Positions 8,983-21,438 are shown, counted from the stretch's first letter. The stretch: 64,000 nucleotides of DNA from Bradyrhizobium vignae (GCF_004114425.1 NZ_RDQF01000006.1:1-64000), one strand, 5' to 3'. Numbers and translations are program-made. Notes: generated from the letters alone by a model not told the origin.

Positions 8983-9068
8983 GTCATGCCCGGGCTTGAC
9001 CTGGGCATCCACGTCTCTCCGAGTGCTCCGGCACCGCGTGGATGGCCGGATCAAGCCCGGCCATGACG
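8983..9068. repeat. intergenic palindromic repeat (REP-like)
   Basis: The arms cgtcatgcccgggcttgacc and, at the other end, atcaagcccggccatgacg form an imperfect inverted repeat of about 32 bases per arm around a short centre. This type (cgtcatgcc...ggccatgacg) is a common dispersed repeat in Bradyrhizobium genomes. It sits between the convergent dnaE2 and SDR genes and may act as a bidirectional terminator or mRNA-stabilising hairpin. Confidence 0.8.
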
Positions 9069-9098
9069 GTGGAGGAAGCCGCGCAAATCAGGCTCACT

Positions 9099-9869
9099 TC
9101 AAAAATTCACCCGGTTCGAGATCGCGCCATCCACGACAAGGTTCGATCCCGTCGTGAACCCCGATACCGGGCTTGCCAGAAACACCGCCGCGCTCGCGAT
9201 CTCCTGCGGCGTTGCCATGCGGCCGGTCGGATTGCGGCTCATCGCATCCTTATAGCGTTCCGGCATGTTTTTCTCGATCATCTCCCAGACGCCGCCCTTG
9301 AAATAGACGGTGCCGGGTGAAACGACATTCACGCGGATCTTCTTCTTCGCATATTGCCGCGCCAGTCCTTTGGCCATGTGGATCAGCGCGGCCTTGATCG
9401 GACCGTAGGAACTCGCCGTGTCCGCCTGCGCCGCGGAGATCGACGAGATGATCACGAAGGCCGCATCGCCGCTGCTGGCACCGCTTGTCTCGAGAAACGG
9501 CCGCGCCGCGTCGAAAGCGTGCACGGCGCCGAGAACGTCGAGCCGGAAATTCTGCTCCCAGGACGCGGGATCGTGTCCTTGCGCCATTGCGCCGGCATTG
9601 GAGAACAGCATGTCGATGCCGCCGAGCTCCTTTGCTGCAGCCTCGATCCAGGATTTCAGGGCCGTGCCGTTGGTGACGTCGACCGGGCCGCCGGTGGCGT
9701 TGATGCCGCCCGCCTTCAACTCCGCGACAGTGGCCGCAACCTGGTCCGCATTGCGCGCGCAGACCGCGACATTGGCGCCTTCACCGGCTAGCGTCGTCGC
9801 GATCGCCCGCCCGATCCCGCGCGTGCCGCCGAGCACGATCGCGTTCTTGCCTTTCAGACCGAGATCCAT
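9099..9869 (-). CDS. SDR family oxidoreductase
   Basis: 256 residues of a classical short-chain dehydrogenase/reductase. The Rossmann nucleotide site is GGTRGIGRAIA near residue 14, and NAG (FSNAGAM) follows near 92. The catalytic Ser-Tyr-Lys lies in ISSISAAQ...YGPIK. The C-terminus has VVSPGTVYFKGG. CARN after beta-2 hints at NADP(H) preference. No operon partner adjoins it, since both flanks are repeat-bearing intergenic DNA, so the substrate cannot be inferred. Confidence 0.88.
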   Translation of the reverse strand: MDLGLKGKNAIVLGGTRGIGRAIATTLAGEGANVAVCARNADQVAATVAELKAGGINATGGPVDVTNGTALKSWIEAAAKELGGIDMLFSNAGAMAQGHDPASWEQNFRLDVLGAVHAFDAARPFLETSGASSGDAAFVIISSISAAQADTASSYGPIKAALIHMAKGLARQYAKKKIRVNVVSPGTVYFKGGVWEMIEKNMPERYKDAMSRNPTGRMATPQEIASAAVFLASPVSGFTTGSNLVVDGAISNRVNF

Positions 9870-9944
9870 CTTGGACTCCTTCTTTGTTTCTTGGTCGCAG
9901 GAAGTGTAGCTGCTTGAAGGGACACGCAGAAGCCTTCAAATCAT

Positions 9945-10030
9945 CATTGCGAGGAGCTCTTGCGACGAAAGCAATCCAGACTGGATGCCGCAGCAACGAT
10001 TCTGGATTGGTTCGCTTCGCTCGCAATGAC
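9945..10030. repeat. intergenic palindromic repeat, cattgcgag family
   Basis: Begins cattgcgaggagctcttgcg and ends gcttcgctcgcaatgac, forming imperfect inverted arms around a variable centre containing aatccaga. The same family recurs in near-perfect form at 57731-57810. It lies upstream of the SDR gene and downstream of the small membrane-protein gene. Confidence 0.75.
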
Positions 10031-10051
10031 GTGGAAGGAGATGCGCTCGCC

Positions 10052-10339
10052 TCACTCCGGCGCCGCGCCCACTGGTGGGCCGCCGGGCGGCCGGTGCAGG
10101 AAGGTCAGCGATGCGTAGGCGCCGACCCAGGAGCCGAGCGCCGCGAAGGCGACATAGAATGCATTCTCGGTGTAGCTGATCACCGCGTAGGATGAGAGCA
10201 GGTACCAGATCGCGCTCCAGGTCGCCGCCGGCACGCGCTTGCGCGCGACCACGGCCGAGGTGAACATCACATAGACCGCGTCGGTGGCCGCCGTCGCGAC
10301 GAAGACGGCGCCTGCGGTGAGGGGATCGATGGCGGCCAT
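10052..10339 (-). CDS. small hypothetical membrane protein
   Basis: 95 residues from the ATG at 10339 (MAAIDPLTAGAVFVATAATD), which has AAGGGA upstream; a start 33 bases earlier is open but has no such site. Three hydrophobic segments are visible: about 7-27, 33-55 (TWSAIWYLLSSYAVISY) and 58-80 (AFYVAFAALGSWVGAYASL). A proline/glycine-rich tail follows. I recognise no named family. It is divergent from the CoA transferase gene and separated from it by a palindromic repeat. Confidence 0.75.
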   Translation of the reverse strand: MAAIDPLTAGAVFVATAATDAVYVMFTSAVVARKRVPAATWSAIWYLLSSYAVISYTENAFYVAFAALGSWVGAYASLTFLHRPPGGPPVGAAPE

Positions 10340-10380
10340 TGCATTCCCTTGTGTGCTGATGGATGGTCGCAAAAACTACA

Positions 10381-10424
10381 GCATGATCCGTGAAAGTGTG
10401 CAGCGGTTTTCCGAAAGATCATGC
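10381..10424. repeat. gcatgatc palindromic repeat, copy 1
   Basis: gcatgatccgtgaaagtgtg, then cagcggttttccg, closing with agatcatgc. The ends are inverted (gcatgatc/gatcatgc). A closely matching copy lies at 22672-22716. It sits in the divergent promoter gap before the CoA transferase, so it could also affect transcription there. Confidence 0.8.
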
Positions 10425-10448
10425 TCCTGGAAACGGAGAGAAGCGGCC

Positions 10449-11849
10449 ATGCAAAGCCCCGCCGATATTCTTCGCAGTATCTGGACCTCCGTCGGCGGTG
10501 ATGCGTCCGCCCTGGATCGCGTGCGGCTGACCGGCACCGAGCCACAGATCCCATCCTCGTTTCGTGTCGCCGTCGCCGGCCAGACGACGATAGCCGCCGC
10601 CGGCCTTGCCGCCGCCGAAATCTGCCGACTGCGCAGCGGTGAGACTCAGGATGTTCATGTCGACATGCGCCACGCCGTCGCCGAATGCCGCTCCGAGCGC
10701 TATCTGCGCGTCGATGACAAGCCGCCACCGCCGGCCTGGGACGCCATCGCCGGCGTCTACCGGACCGGCGACGGCCGCTTCGTCCGCTGCCACACCAATT
10801 TCCCGCATCATCGTGACGCCGTCTGCAAGGTGCTTTCCTGCGCGCCCGAACGCGAGAAAGTTCAAGCCGCGTTGATGCAGTGGCGCGGCGAGGATTTCGA
10901 AACCGCGGCCTACGCAGCAGGCGGCGTCGTCGCCTTGATGCGCGGCTATGACGAATGGGCGGTGCTGCCGCAGGCGCGTGCACTCGCCGAACTGCCGCTG
11001 GTATCGATCGAGAGGATCGGCGAGGCCCGGCCAAAGCCGTGGCCAAGAGGCGATCGTCCGCTCTCGGGTCTTCGCGTCCTCGATCTCTCCCGCGTCATCG
11101 CGGGCCCCGTCGCCGGCCGCACGCTCGCTGCGCACGGCGCAGACGTGCTGCTGGTGTCAGGGCCACAGCTGCCCGCGATTCCCTGGCTCACCATCGATAC
11201 CGGTCGCGGCAAGCTCACCACCTCCATCGAGTTGAAGAATGAGGCCGGGCGTGCGCAGCTGCGCGAGCTATTGAAAGACGCCGACATCTTCTCGCAAGGC
11301 TATCGCCCGCGTGCGCTCGCCGCGCTCGGCTTTGCGCCGGAGGACGCAGCGCAAATCAATCCCGGCCTCGTCTATGTCACGCTGTCGGCCTATGGTCACA
11401 CCGGCCCCTGGGCCGAACGGCGCGGCTTCGACTCTCTGGTGCAGACCGCGACTGGCTTCAATCATGCCGAAGGGCGGGCCGCCGGCATCGATGCGCCCAA
11501 GGAATTGCCGGCACAGATCCTCGATCACGCCACCGGCTATCTGATGGCGTTCGGCGCGATGATGGCCAAAGCGCGCCAGGCGCGCGAAGGCGGCAGCTGG
11601 CACGTGCGCGTGTCGCTGGCGCAGACCGGACGGTGGCTGTGGAATCTCGGCCGGCTCGACGGCGGGCTGAATACCACGGATCTTACGGGCGAGGCCGTAC
11701 ACGCTGCGTTCATCGAGAGCGTGCCATCTGGCTTCGGCACGTTGAAGGCAGTGCGCCATTCCGCACTGCTATCGAAGACGCCGGCGCGATGGGGCCGTCC
11801 GGCAATGCCGCTTGGCAGCCATCCGGCACAGTGGCCGGAGCGAAGCTGA
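10449..11849 (+). CDS. CaiB/BaiF family (class III) CoA transferase
   Basis: 466 residues from ATG 10449 with GGAGAG upstream. The class III core is clear: LSGLRVLDLSRVIAGPVAGR near residue 200, RGKLTTSIELKNEAGRAQLR, and LVYVTLSAYGHTGPWAERRG. An extra N-terminal portion of about 190 residues resembles a second, degenerate half of the family fold (AGLAAAEICRLRSGETQDVH). These enzymes move CoA between carboxylic acids through an aspartyl-CoA intermediate. The natural substrate is not evident; the neighbours give no pathway. Confidence 0.85.
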   Translation: MQSPADILRSIWTSVGGDASALDRVRLTGTEPQIPSSFRVAVAGQTTIAAAGLAAAEICRLRSGETQDVHVDMRHAVAECRSERYLRVDDKPPPPAWDAIAGVYRTGDGRFVRCHTNFPHHRDAVCKVLSCAPEREKVQAALMQWRGEDFETAAYAAGGVVALMRGYDEWAVLPQARALAELPLVSIERIGEARPKPWPRGDRPLSGLRVLDLSRVIAGPVAGRTLAAHGADVLLVSGPQLPAIPWLTIDTGRGKLTTSIELKNEAGRAQLRELLKDADIFSQGYRPRALAALGFAPEDAAQINPGLVYVTLSAYGHTGPWAERRGFDSLVQTATGFNHAEGRAAGIDAPKELPAQILDHATGYLMAFGAMMAKARQAREGGSWHVRVSLAQTGRWLWNLGRLDGGLNTTDLTGEAVHAAFIESVPSGFGTLKAVRHSALLSKTPARWGRPAMPLGSHPAQWPERS

Positions 11850-11863
11850 CGTGAAGCTGACGT
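11842..11863 (+). repeat. 11-base tandem duplication across a stop codon
   Basis: gaagctgacgt occurs twice in direct tandem. The CoA transferase TGA stop lies inside the first unit, so the duplication does not alter the protein. It looks like a simple slippage product. Confidence 0.7.
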
Positions 11864-11994
11864 GTCGCAAAATTTTAACGCAAACCGAAAGGTGCGAGGC
11901 GTTTTTTAGGTTGTTTGAACTCCCAATTCGGCAGTATTAGCGCGATCGACAAGGCAGGCGTCTGCCGAGATCGCCGCAGACACGACCGGGCTCC

Positions 11995-13239
11995 ATGGCA
12001 GTTGAAAATACCAAGCGATTGCAGGTGTTTACAAGACAACGGATGATCGTGTCCGTAGTTTTACTAGCTCTTGCCGGTGCCGGGGCCTACGGCTTCCTCT
12101 ATGCGGGGCCGAAGGAAAAGAAGCCCTCCGAGATCTCGAGCCAGTCACGCAAGAATGCGCAGACCTTCACGCCGACGCCGTCCGAATGGGCGACGCTGAC
12201 GATCGAGCCGGTCAAGGCCAAGACCTTCCGCGCCGAATATGTCACCGAGGGCAAGGTCGCCGTTGACGAGGACCGCTCGACACCGGTGTTTTCGCCCTAT
12301 GCGGGCCGGGTCACCAAGCTGCTGGCCAAGCCCGGCGAGATGCTGAAGCAAGGTCAACCGCTGTTTACGATCGAGGCCGCCGACACGGTGCAGGCCCAGA
12401 ACGATTTCATCGCGGCGATGACTGCGCAGAACAAGGCGAAGTCGGCGATCGATCTCGCCGACATCCAGTACAAACGCGCCAAGGATCTCTACGAGGGGCA
12501 CGCCATTCCGCTGAAGGACTACCAGCAGGCGGAAACAACCCAGATCCAGGCGCAGAACGACATGCGCTCCGCGGTGACGGCGCTGGAAGCCGCGCGCAAC
12601 AAGCTGCGCATCCTCGGCTTCACCGACGAGACCATCAAGACGTTCCAGGAAAAGGGTACGATCAATCGGGAGATCACGATTTACTCGCCGATTTCCGGCA
12701 CGGTCGTGCAGCGCAAGATCGGCCCCGGCCAATATGTCAGCGCCGGCGCCAGCGATCCGGTCTTCGTGGTCGGCGATCTCTCCACGGTCTGGCTCACCGC
12801 CTTCGTGCGGGAGAGCGATGCGGCCGCGGTGTGCATCGGGCAGGACATCAGCGTCAATGTGATGGCCCTGCCGGGCCGTCCGCTCGCTGCCAAGATCAAC
12901 TACGTTGCCGCCGCGATCGACCCCACCACCCGCCGCCTGCTGGTCCGCGCCACCATCGACAACCAGGACGGGCTGCTGAAGCCGGAGATGTTCGCGAATG
13001 TCACGATCTATTCGGCCGGCGACCGCGCCGCGCCGGCGGTGCCGAAGCAGGCGCTGATCTATGAAGCCGACAAGGTTCGCCTCTGGGTCGCGCGCGAGGA
13101 CAAATCGGTCGAGCTGCGCCAGATCAAGACCGGTCTCATCAACGGCAACCTCGTCGAAGTCACCAGCAATCTGAAGCCTGGCGAGCAGATCGTCACCAAA
13201 GGCAGCCTTTTCATCGACCGCGCGGCGTCAGGCAGCTGA
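11995..13239 (+). CDS. RND efflux periplasmic adaptor (membrane fusion protein)
   Basis: 414 residues. There is one N-terminal membrane anchor (about 16-36, VSVVLLALAGAGAYGFLYAG). A barrel-sandwich lipoyl half follows (PVFSPYAGRVTKLLAKPGEM), then a helical hairpin (about 140-210), the second lipoyl half (IYSPISGTVVQRKIGPGQYV), and beta-barrel and membrane-proximal domains (VPKQALIYEADKVRLWVARE). It is a CusB/CzcB-like adaptor that links the inner-membrane pump encoded 29 bases downstream to an outer-membrane channel. No His- or Met-rich metal-binding N-terminus is seen, so metal transport is not proven. Confidence 0.92.
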   Translation: MAVENTKRLQVFTRQRMIVSVVLLALAGAGAYGFLYAGPKEKKPSEISSQSRKNAQTFTPTPSEWATLTIEPVKAKTFRAEYVTEGKVAVDEDRSTPVFSPYAGRVTKLLAKPGEMLKQGQPLFTIEAADTVQAQNDFIAAMTAQNKAKSAIDLADIQYKRAKDLYEGHAIPLKDYQQAETTQIQAQNDMRSAVTALEAARNKLRILGFTDETIKTFQEKGTINREITIYSPISGTVVQRKIGPGQYVSAGASDPVFVVGDLSTVWLTAFVRESDAAAVCIGQDISVNVMALPGRPLAAKINYVAAAIDPTTRRLLVRATIDNQDGLLKPEMFANVTIYSAGDRAAPAVPKQALIYEADKVRLWVAREDKSVELRQIKTGLINGNLVEVTSNLKPGEQIVTKGSLFIDRAASGS

Positions 13240-13268
13240 TCGACGACCCAAAGAAATTGAAGACCTGA

Positions 13269-16385
<3,117 letters not shown>

Positions 16386-16388
16386 CCG

Positions 16389-17351
16389 TCAGAACCCGTA
16401 GAGCCGCGCCGGATTGTCGACCAGGATCTTCTTGCGCACCTCCGCGTCCGGCGCCCACACCGGGAGCTGGTTGAGCAGGCGGCCGTCGTCGATCTGATAG
16501 AGCGGCGCGATGTCGGTGGGCTTGCGTCCCTCGACGCGGCTCGAATCCGGATGCGGCCAGTCGGTGCCCCAGACGATGCGGTCGGCATTCGCCGTGATCA
16601 GCGCGCGGGCATAGGGCACCATGTCCTGATAGTCGGGCGCGAGCTTGGACGAACGATAGGCGCCGGAGATCTTCACGTAGGCCTTGCCGGACTTCACCAG
16701 TGCGACGAGATCGGAGAAGCCCGGCTGCTCCAGCCCGAGCGAAGCGTCGAGGCCGCCGAAATGGTCGAACACGACGGGCACCGGCGCCGTCTCGACCAGG
16801 TCCTTGATCGCCGAGATCATGGTCAGCGTGGTGTAGAGCTGCACGTGCCAGCCGCGCGTCCTCATGCGCTCGACGGCGGCGGTGAAGCGTGGTCGGCCGA
16901 CATTGGGATCATTGACGCCGCCGGTCGCCAGATTGAGGCGGATGCCGCGGAAGCCGTCCTGATGCATCGTATCGAGCGCGCTCTCCGGCGTCTTGTCGTC
17001 GATCACGGCGACGCCGCGCGCGGTCGCGCCGCGCGCCTTCATGCCGAACAGAGTGGACGAATTGTCGGTGCCGTAGACGCTCGGCGTCACGATCACCACG
17101 CGCTCGATATGCAGCGCCTTGTGCAGCGCCGCCATTTCTTCCGGCGAAGCCGGCTCCGGCGTGTAGACGCGCCCGGCGAAGAACGGAAACTTTTCGACAT
17201 CGCCATGAATGTGGGTATGGCAGTCGCAGGCATGCGCCGGCACGTCGAAATTGATCGGCGTCGCAGGCTGCGCCGCGCGGGCGTGGGCTCTGTTGGTCAT
17301 GGCTACTCCGGCGGCGAGGGAGGCAAGCAGGACGCTGCGTCGATTGAGCAT
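16389..17351 (-). CDS. Tat-exported amidohydrolase (PDC lactonase-like TIM barrel)
   Basis: 320 residues. The N-terminus MLNRRSVLLASLAAGVAMTN is a twin-arginine signal. The mature part starts with CDCHTHIHGD (HxH metal site) and ends with IVWGTDWPHPDSSR (catalytic/metal Asp), both hallmarks of the 2-pyrone-4,6-dicarboxylate lactonase-like amidohydrolases; VVFDHFGG supplies another His. It probably hydrolyses a lactone or similar bond in the periplasm. It converges on the RND permease with only three bases between stops, so the two genes must share termination sequence. Confidence 0.85.
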   Translation of the reverse strand: MLNRRSVLLASLAAGVAMTNRAHARAAQPATPINFDVPAHACDCHTHIHGDVEKFPFFAGRVYTPEPASPEEMAALHKALHIERVVIVTPSVYGTDNSSTLFGMKARGATARGVAVIDDKTPESALDTMHQDGFRGIRLNLATGGVNDPNVGRPRFTAAVERMRTRGWHVQLYTTLTMISAIKDLVETAPVPVVFDHFGGLDASLGLEQPGFSDLVALVKSGKAYVKISGAYRSSKLAPDYQDMVPYARALITANADRIVWGTDWPHPDSSRVEGRKPTDIAPLYQIDDGRLLNQLPVWAPDAEVRKKILVDNPARLYGF

Positions 17352-17402
17352 GGTTTCTCTCCCGGTTATTTTTTTGTAGGCGGGTGAGAGGAGACTATCA
17401 CG

Positions 17403-17966
17403 TCAGCCGGGCAGCCGCTCCGCTTCGCTGCATAGCTGCTCGACGAGACCAGCAAGCGGACGCGAGCCGTCCACGCGCACGACCGGGCAGGACAGGCCCG
17501 CGAGCCAAGCCTCATCTTTTGCGAGACTGCGGCCCTCGCGGTCGCCGGCTTCGTAGCGCGAGGCCCATTCGACGAAAGATTCCGTTTCCTCATGACGCCA
17601 GCCGCCCTGCGCGACGGCATCAGCTCCGAAATGCGCGGCCTCGCGGCCACGCAGGCGCTGCAAGCGAAGCTCGCGTGGCGTCGTCACAAAGATGACGAGA
17701 TCGAAGAGCGGGACGAGCTCGTTGCCCCAGCCGGTGACGGTTCCGCTGAGCACCCAGTCGAGGCGCGGCAAGAACATCTCGCGCATCAGGCGCAGGCGGT
17801 CGGCGGCGGGGCGGGTCGTCTGATAGGGCGGCACGGTCGGCAGCCAGAAATAGTCGTCGCTGTCGTGATGCGGCAGCGCCAGCCGGCCGGCGAGCGCGCG
17901 ACCGATCGTGGTCACGCCGGAGCCCGAGGCTCCCATCAGATGAATGCGGCGGCTTTTCATCGGCAT
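17403..17966 (-). CDS. P-loop kinase-like protein (adenylate/shikimate kinase fold)
   Basis: 187 residues. GASGSGVTT near residue 12 is a Walker A motif with Val in place of the usual Lys-preceding Gly/Lys pattern (GxxGxGKT would be expected), so nucleotide binding may be altered. DSDDYFWLP follows, as in topology-modulation or gluconate kinase-like proteins. An arginine-rich lid-like stretch (RLQRLRGREAAHFG) lies near residue 105. Function is not identified. It is 18 bases downstream of the TolC gene on the same strand and may be co-transcribed with it. Confidence 0.75.
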   Translation of the reverse strand: MPMKSRRIHLMGASGSGVTTIGRALAGRLALPHHDSDDYFWLPTVPPYQTTRPAADRLRLMREMFLPRLDWVLSGTVTGWGNELVPLFDLVIFVTTPRELRLQRLRGREAAHFGADAVAQGGWRHEETESFVEWASRYEAGDREGRSLAKDEAWLAGLSCPVVRVDGSRPLAGLVEQLCSEAERLPG

Positions 17967-17984
17967 CCACCAGAGAGATTTAGG

Positions 17985-19415
17985 CTACTGCCCCGACGGC
18001 GTGCGCAGGCCGTGCCAGGCGTCGCGGACCTGGTGGTAGTGCACCTCGGGCAGATAGTCCGGCGTATTCAGGTTCAGCGTCTTGACATCGAGATGGCCGA
18101 TGGCGCTGAGCAGCGTGTAGGAGGCGATCACCCGGTCGCGTTGCGCACCGATCAGGCGGGCCTTGGCCTGGATCAGATCGGCTTGCGAGTTCAAGACGTC
18201 GACCGTCGTGCGCTGCCCGCCGGCGGCCTCGCGCTGCACGCCCTGCAGCGCGACGGTCGCCGCCTTCACCTCGGACTCCGAGGCCGAGACCGCGATCTTG
18301 GCGCCTTCATTGGCGGCCCAGGCGCTGACCGCCGCCGTGCGCGCCTGATTGCGCACCTGGTCGAGCACCAGCCGGCTCTGCGCCGTCATCTCCTTGGCCT
18401 GCCGGGTCTGCGCCGCGGCCTGGCCGCCGTCATAGATCGGCGCGGTGACGTTGGCGATGATCGAGGCCTGGTCCTCGGCGAAGGTGCCGAGGGTCGGGTC
18501 GTTGTTGCGGCTCTTGCTGGCGCTGCCCTGGATGGTCGCGCTCGGCAGCAGCGTGCCTTCGGCGATGCGGATGTTGGTGGAGGCGACGTCGACGTCGAAG
18601 CTGGCGGCCATCACCGCCGGATGCTGGCGGATCGCCATCGTCATGGCGTCCTCGCGGCTCTTCGGCAGATAGCGGTCGATGGCCTCGGCAGGCTTGAGCT
18701 GCGACGGCGCATTGCCGATCACTTGCGTATAGGTGGCCTGGCTGACGGCGAGCGCGACCTCGGCCGCGTTGAGATCGGAGAGGCCGCGGTTGAGACGGGC
18801 CTCGGCCTGGGCGGTGTCGGTCGGCGTGACATCGCCGGCATTGAGACGGCGCTGGGTGACGGCGAGTGTCTCGCGCAGGAAGGCGACGTTGGAGCGCTGC
18901 GCCTCGACCAGCGACTGGTTGGCGAGCACGTTGGTGTAGGCGGTGACCGCATCGAGCAGCACGCCCTGGCCGACATTGCGCAGCGCCTCCCGGCCCGACT
19001 GCACCTGGAGTTCGGCGGCCCGTACGCCATTGGCGGTGCGGAAACCATTGAACAGGGTCTGCGTCACGGTGACGCCGATGATCCAGGGCTTCAGATTGGC
19101 GGTCTGGATGGTGTTGTCGGGCAACAGATTGCGCACCGATTGCAGGCCGGCGCTGAGGCTCGCCACGATCTGCGGCCGGTAGCCGGCAAGCGCCTGCGGC
19201 ACGTTCTCGTCGGTCGCGCGCTGGCGCGCGCGCTCGGCATTGAGCTGCGGATTGGTCTGGTAGGCCTTGGCCAGCGCCTCGGGCAGAGCTTCGGCCCAGG
19301 CGGCGGAGGGCAGGGCGCAGGAGAGCGCCAGCGTGGTCCATGTCGCAAACACGGGACCCACGCCCCATCGATGCCGCGTCACCACGCGACCGGCTCTGGC
19401 GGTACGCCCAATCAT
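17985..19415 (-). CDS. tolC: TolC family outer membrane channel protein
   Basis: 476 residues. A signal peptide ends near AAWAEA (about residue 42), then ALPEALAKAYQTNPQLNAER begins the TolC repeat. The two related halves (YRPQIVASLSAGLQ and LLPSATIQGSASKSR) and long Ala/Gln-rich helical stretches fit the trimeric alpha-barrel/beta-barrel channel. It matches the type I secretion TolC subfamily. It can serve RND and ABC exporters; the nearby RND adaptor/permease pair is a candidate partner, though on the opposite strand. Confidence 0.92.
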   Translation of the reverse strand: MIGRTARAGRVVTRHRWGVGPVFATWTTLALSCALPSAAWAEALPEALAKAYQTNPQLNAERARQRATDENVPQALAGYRPQIVASLSAGLQSVRNLLPDNTIQTANLKPWIIGVTVTQTLFNGFRTANGVRAAELQVQSGREALRNVGQGVLLDAVTAYTNVLANQSLVEAQRSNVAFLRETLAVTQRRLNAGDVTPTDTAQAEARLNRGLSDLNAAEVALAVSQATYTQVIGNAPSQLKPAEAIDRYLPKSREDAMTMAIRQHPAVMAASFDVDVASTNIRIAEGTLLPSATIQGSASKSRNNDPTLGTFAEDQASIIANVTAPIYDGGQAAAQTRQAKEMTAQSRLVLDQVRNQARTAAVSAWAANEGAKIAVSASESEVKAATVALQGVQREAAGGQRTTVDVLNSQADLIQAKARLIGAQRDRVIASYTLLSAIGHLDVKTLNLNTPDYLPEVHYHQVRDAWHGLRTPSGQ

Positions 19416-19603
19416 GTAATCCCGCTTAACCCCCGGCTATCCGCCCCCACCGACGATGGCCTCTTAACTGTTTAGCCAGCCGAGGTCCCGCAGGCAAACT
19501 GCCGCGGGGAAAACTCCCATGTATTCCGTGCTTGTTGCAGCTCCGTCACAGGATTTCAGCGGGAAGGCGCCAGAGCCTTACACCAGCCTGACCGGTGTGC
19601 GCC

Positions 19604-20383
19604 CTACCGGTTCTTGTTCACCGGTTTGCGCTTCTCGATGAATGCCGCCATGCCCTCGGCACGGTCCTCCAGCGCGAAGGTGGAGTGGAACAGATTGCGC
19701 TCGACGCTCATGCCCTCGGCAAGCGTGGTCTCGAAGGCGCGGTTCACCGCTTCCTTGGCCATCGCGGCCGCAGGGCGCGACATCGACGCGATCTTCTCGG
19801 CTGCGGCGATCGTTTCGTCCATCAGCTTGTCGGCGGGTACGATGCGGCTGACGAGACCCGAGCGCTCGGCTTCCGCCGCATCCATCATCCGGCCGGTGAG
19901 GCAGAGGTCCATTGCCTTGGACTTGCCGATCGCCCGCGTCAGGCGCTGGGTACCGCCGATACCGGGAATGGTGCCGAGCGTGATCTCGGGCTGGCCGAAC
20001 TTTGCGGTGTCGGCGGCGATGATGAAATCGCACATCATGGCGAGCTCGCAGCCGCCGCCCAGCGCATAGCCGGCAACCGCCGCGATCGTCGGCTTGCGGC
20101 AACGCGCGACGCGGTCGCCGCCGATCGCGGCGAAATCCTCGGAGAACATGTCGATGAAGCCCTTGGGCTGCATCTCCTTGATGTCGGCGCCGGCGGCAAA
20201 GGCCTTCTCGTTTCCGGTCACGACGATGCAGCCGATGGCATCATCGGCCTCGAGATCGTCCACGGCGGCGGCGATCTCGCGGAAGACGCCGAAAGAGAGC
20301 GCGTTGAGCATCTTCGGCCGGTTCAGCTTGATGATGCCGACCGCACCGATGTTTTCGACGATGATGTGTTCGAACGTGCTCAT
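19604..20383 (-). CDS. enoyl-CoA hydratase
   Basis: 259 residues of the crotonase fold. [12 protein letters not shown] forms the first oxyanion-hole segment, and [20 protein letters not shown] the second with the first catalytic Glu. [19 protein letters not shown] carries the second catalytic Glu. Both glutamates being present favours a true hydratase (2-enoyl-CoA to 3-hydroxyacyl-CoA) in fatty-acid beta-oxidation over an isomerase. It stands alone on the minus strand. Confidence 0.94.
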   Translation of the reverse strand: MSTFEHIIVENIGAVGIIKLNRPKMLNALSFGVFREIAAAVDDLEADDAIGCIVVTGNEKAFAAGADIKEMQPKGFIDMFSEDFAAIGGDRVARCRKPTIAAVAGYALGGGCELAMMCDFIIAADTAKFGQPEITLGTIPGIGGTQRLTRAIGKSKAMDLCLTGRMMDAAEAERSGLVSRIVPADKLMDETIAAAEKIASMSRPAAAMAKEAVNRAFETTLAEGMSVERNLFHSTFALEDRAEGMAAFIEKRKPVNKNR

Positions 20384-20455
20384 GCTCCACCCACGCTTTT
20401 GACTGAGCGGGCAATGTGCCCGCTGGCGCGGTGGGCTTCAAGGGGCTACCGGCCG

Positions 20456-20483
20456 CCGGAACGCGACGAGACGCGCGTTCCGG
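20456..20483. terminator. 10-bp perfect hairpin between genes
   Basis: ccggaacgcg and cgcgttccgg are perfectly inverted around an eight-base loop. It follows the stop of the Ala/Lys-rich protein gene on the minus strand, but no T-run follows in that direction, so it may be an mRNA-end hairpin and not a full intrinsic terminator. Confidence 0.4.
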
Positions 20484-20528
20484 ACGAGGTCCGCCAGGCC
20501 AGGTCTCAGGCCGCCAATCGGCCAGCAA

Positions 20529-21191
20529 TCACGCCATGAACATCCGCGCGGCGGACGCCAGCGTCAGCAGCGTGCCGACGCCGATGAAGATCTTGCCGAT
20601 CAGGGAGCTCTGGTCCCAGGCCGAGCTCTGCTGGCTGCTTGCCATCACCGGCGCCGGCCTTGGCTGCGCCTCGGTTGCGGCAATCACCGCCTTCTGCGCC
20701 GGCGGGTTCTCCTGTTGCAGGGCGCGATCGATGTCGTTGAGCTGATCGGGCGCGACGACCTGACTTTCGGGGGGCGCTGCGTTGGTATTATCGGCTGCTG
20801 CCTGGACATTGTCGTTGGCGCGGTTCGTCATCGCGGAGGCGGCAGCGGCAGGCGGCGTATCGGCGGCGAGCTGCGCATTGGCGTTGGCGACGTTGGGCGG
20901 CATCTGGCTGGACGCCGGCACCTCACCATCGGCCTTGGTGCCGTTCTTGGCCTCGTCGGCCTTTGCCGCAGCGTCCTTCTTGTCGGCCTTGTCGTCGGAT
21001 TTTTGCACCGCCTTGCTGCTGCTGGTGCGGCGCGAGTCCTGGCGCCGGTGCTTGGCCGTATCGGCCTGCTTGTCCGCGCTGTCCGCTTTACTGCTCGCGG
21101 CCGAATCCGGCGCCGCCTGAGCAACGCCCCCGAACAGCAAGAAAAGCCCGGCCAAGACAATCAGGGCCGCGCGCGCGCTGGTCTTCATCAT
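20529..21191 (-). CDS. hypothetical secreted Ala/Lys/Asp-rich protein with C-terminal membrane segment
   Basis: 220 residues from the ATG at 21191, which has GGGGAG upstream; the longer open frame to 21347 adds an uncharacteristic Arg-rich leader. A signal peptide (about 1-26, ALIVLAGLFLLFGGVAQA) is followed by low-complexity charged sequence rich in Lys, Asp and Ala (about 27-115), an Ala/Asn/Pro-rich part, and one C-terminal transmembrane segment (about 195-217, LIGKIFIGVGTLLTLASAAR). I recognise no family. Such composition suggests an envelope-spanning or periplasmic linker protein, which is inference only. Confidence 0.7.
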   Translation of the reverse strand: MMKTSARAALIVLAGLFLLFGGVAQAAPDSAASSKADSADKQADTAKHRRQDSRRTSSSKAVQKSDDKADKKDAAAKADEAKNGTKADGEVPASSQMPPNVANANAQLAADTPPAAAASAMTNRANDNVQAAADNTNAAPPESQVVAPDQLNDIDRALQQENPPAQKAVIAATEAQPRPAPVMASSQQSSAWDQSSLIGKIFIGVGTLLTLASAARMFMA

Positions 21192-21438
21192 GTTGACGAT
21201 CTCCCCAATTCCGCCCGTCCCGGCTGCGAACAGAGACCCCGGGGCGTGACGACAGCGGGGCAAAAAATGGGAATCTTCGAGTTGCACCCGGCAAAAACGG
21301 GGCAAAGCGTCCCCTCGCCACCGGCGGCCCGATGCGGGACGCGTCAATCGGTGTTATGAGCCGTCGCCGATGTTTGCTGTCGCATCGGTCGCGAGGTCCG
21401 GGTCTCGATCACGAATTCGTGATAAGCCCGGCGTCCCC

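Noticed and set aside
8983..9068. Possible CRISPR-like or tandem repeats in intergenic DNA
   Set aside because: These are single palindromic units of known dispersed type; no regularly spaced repeat array exists in the window.
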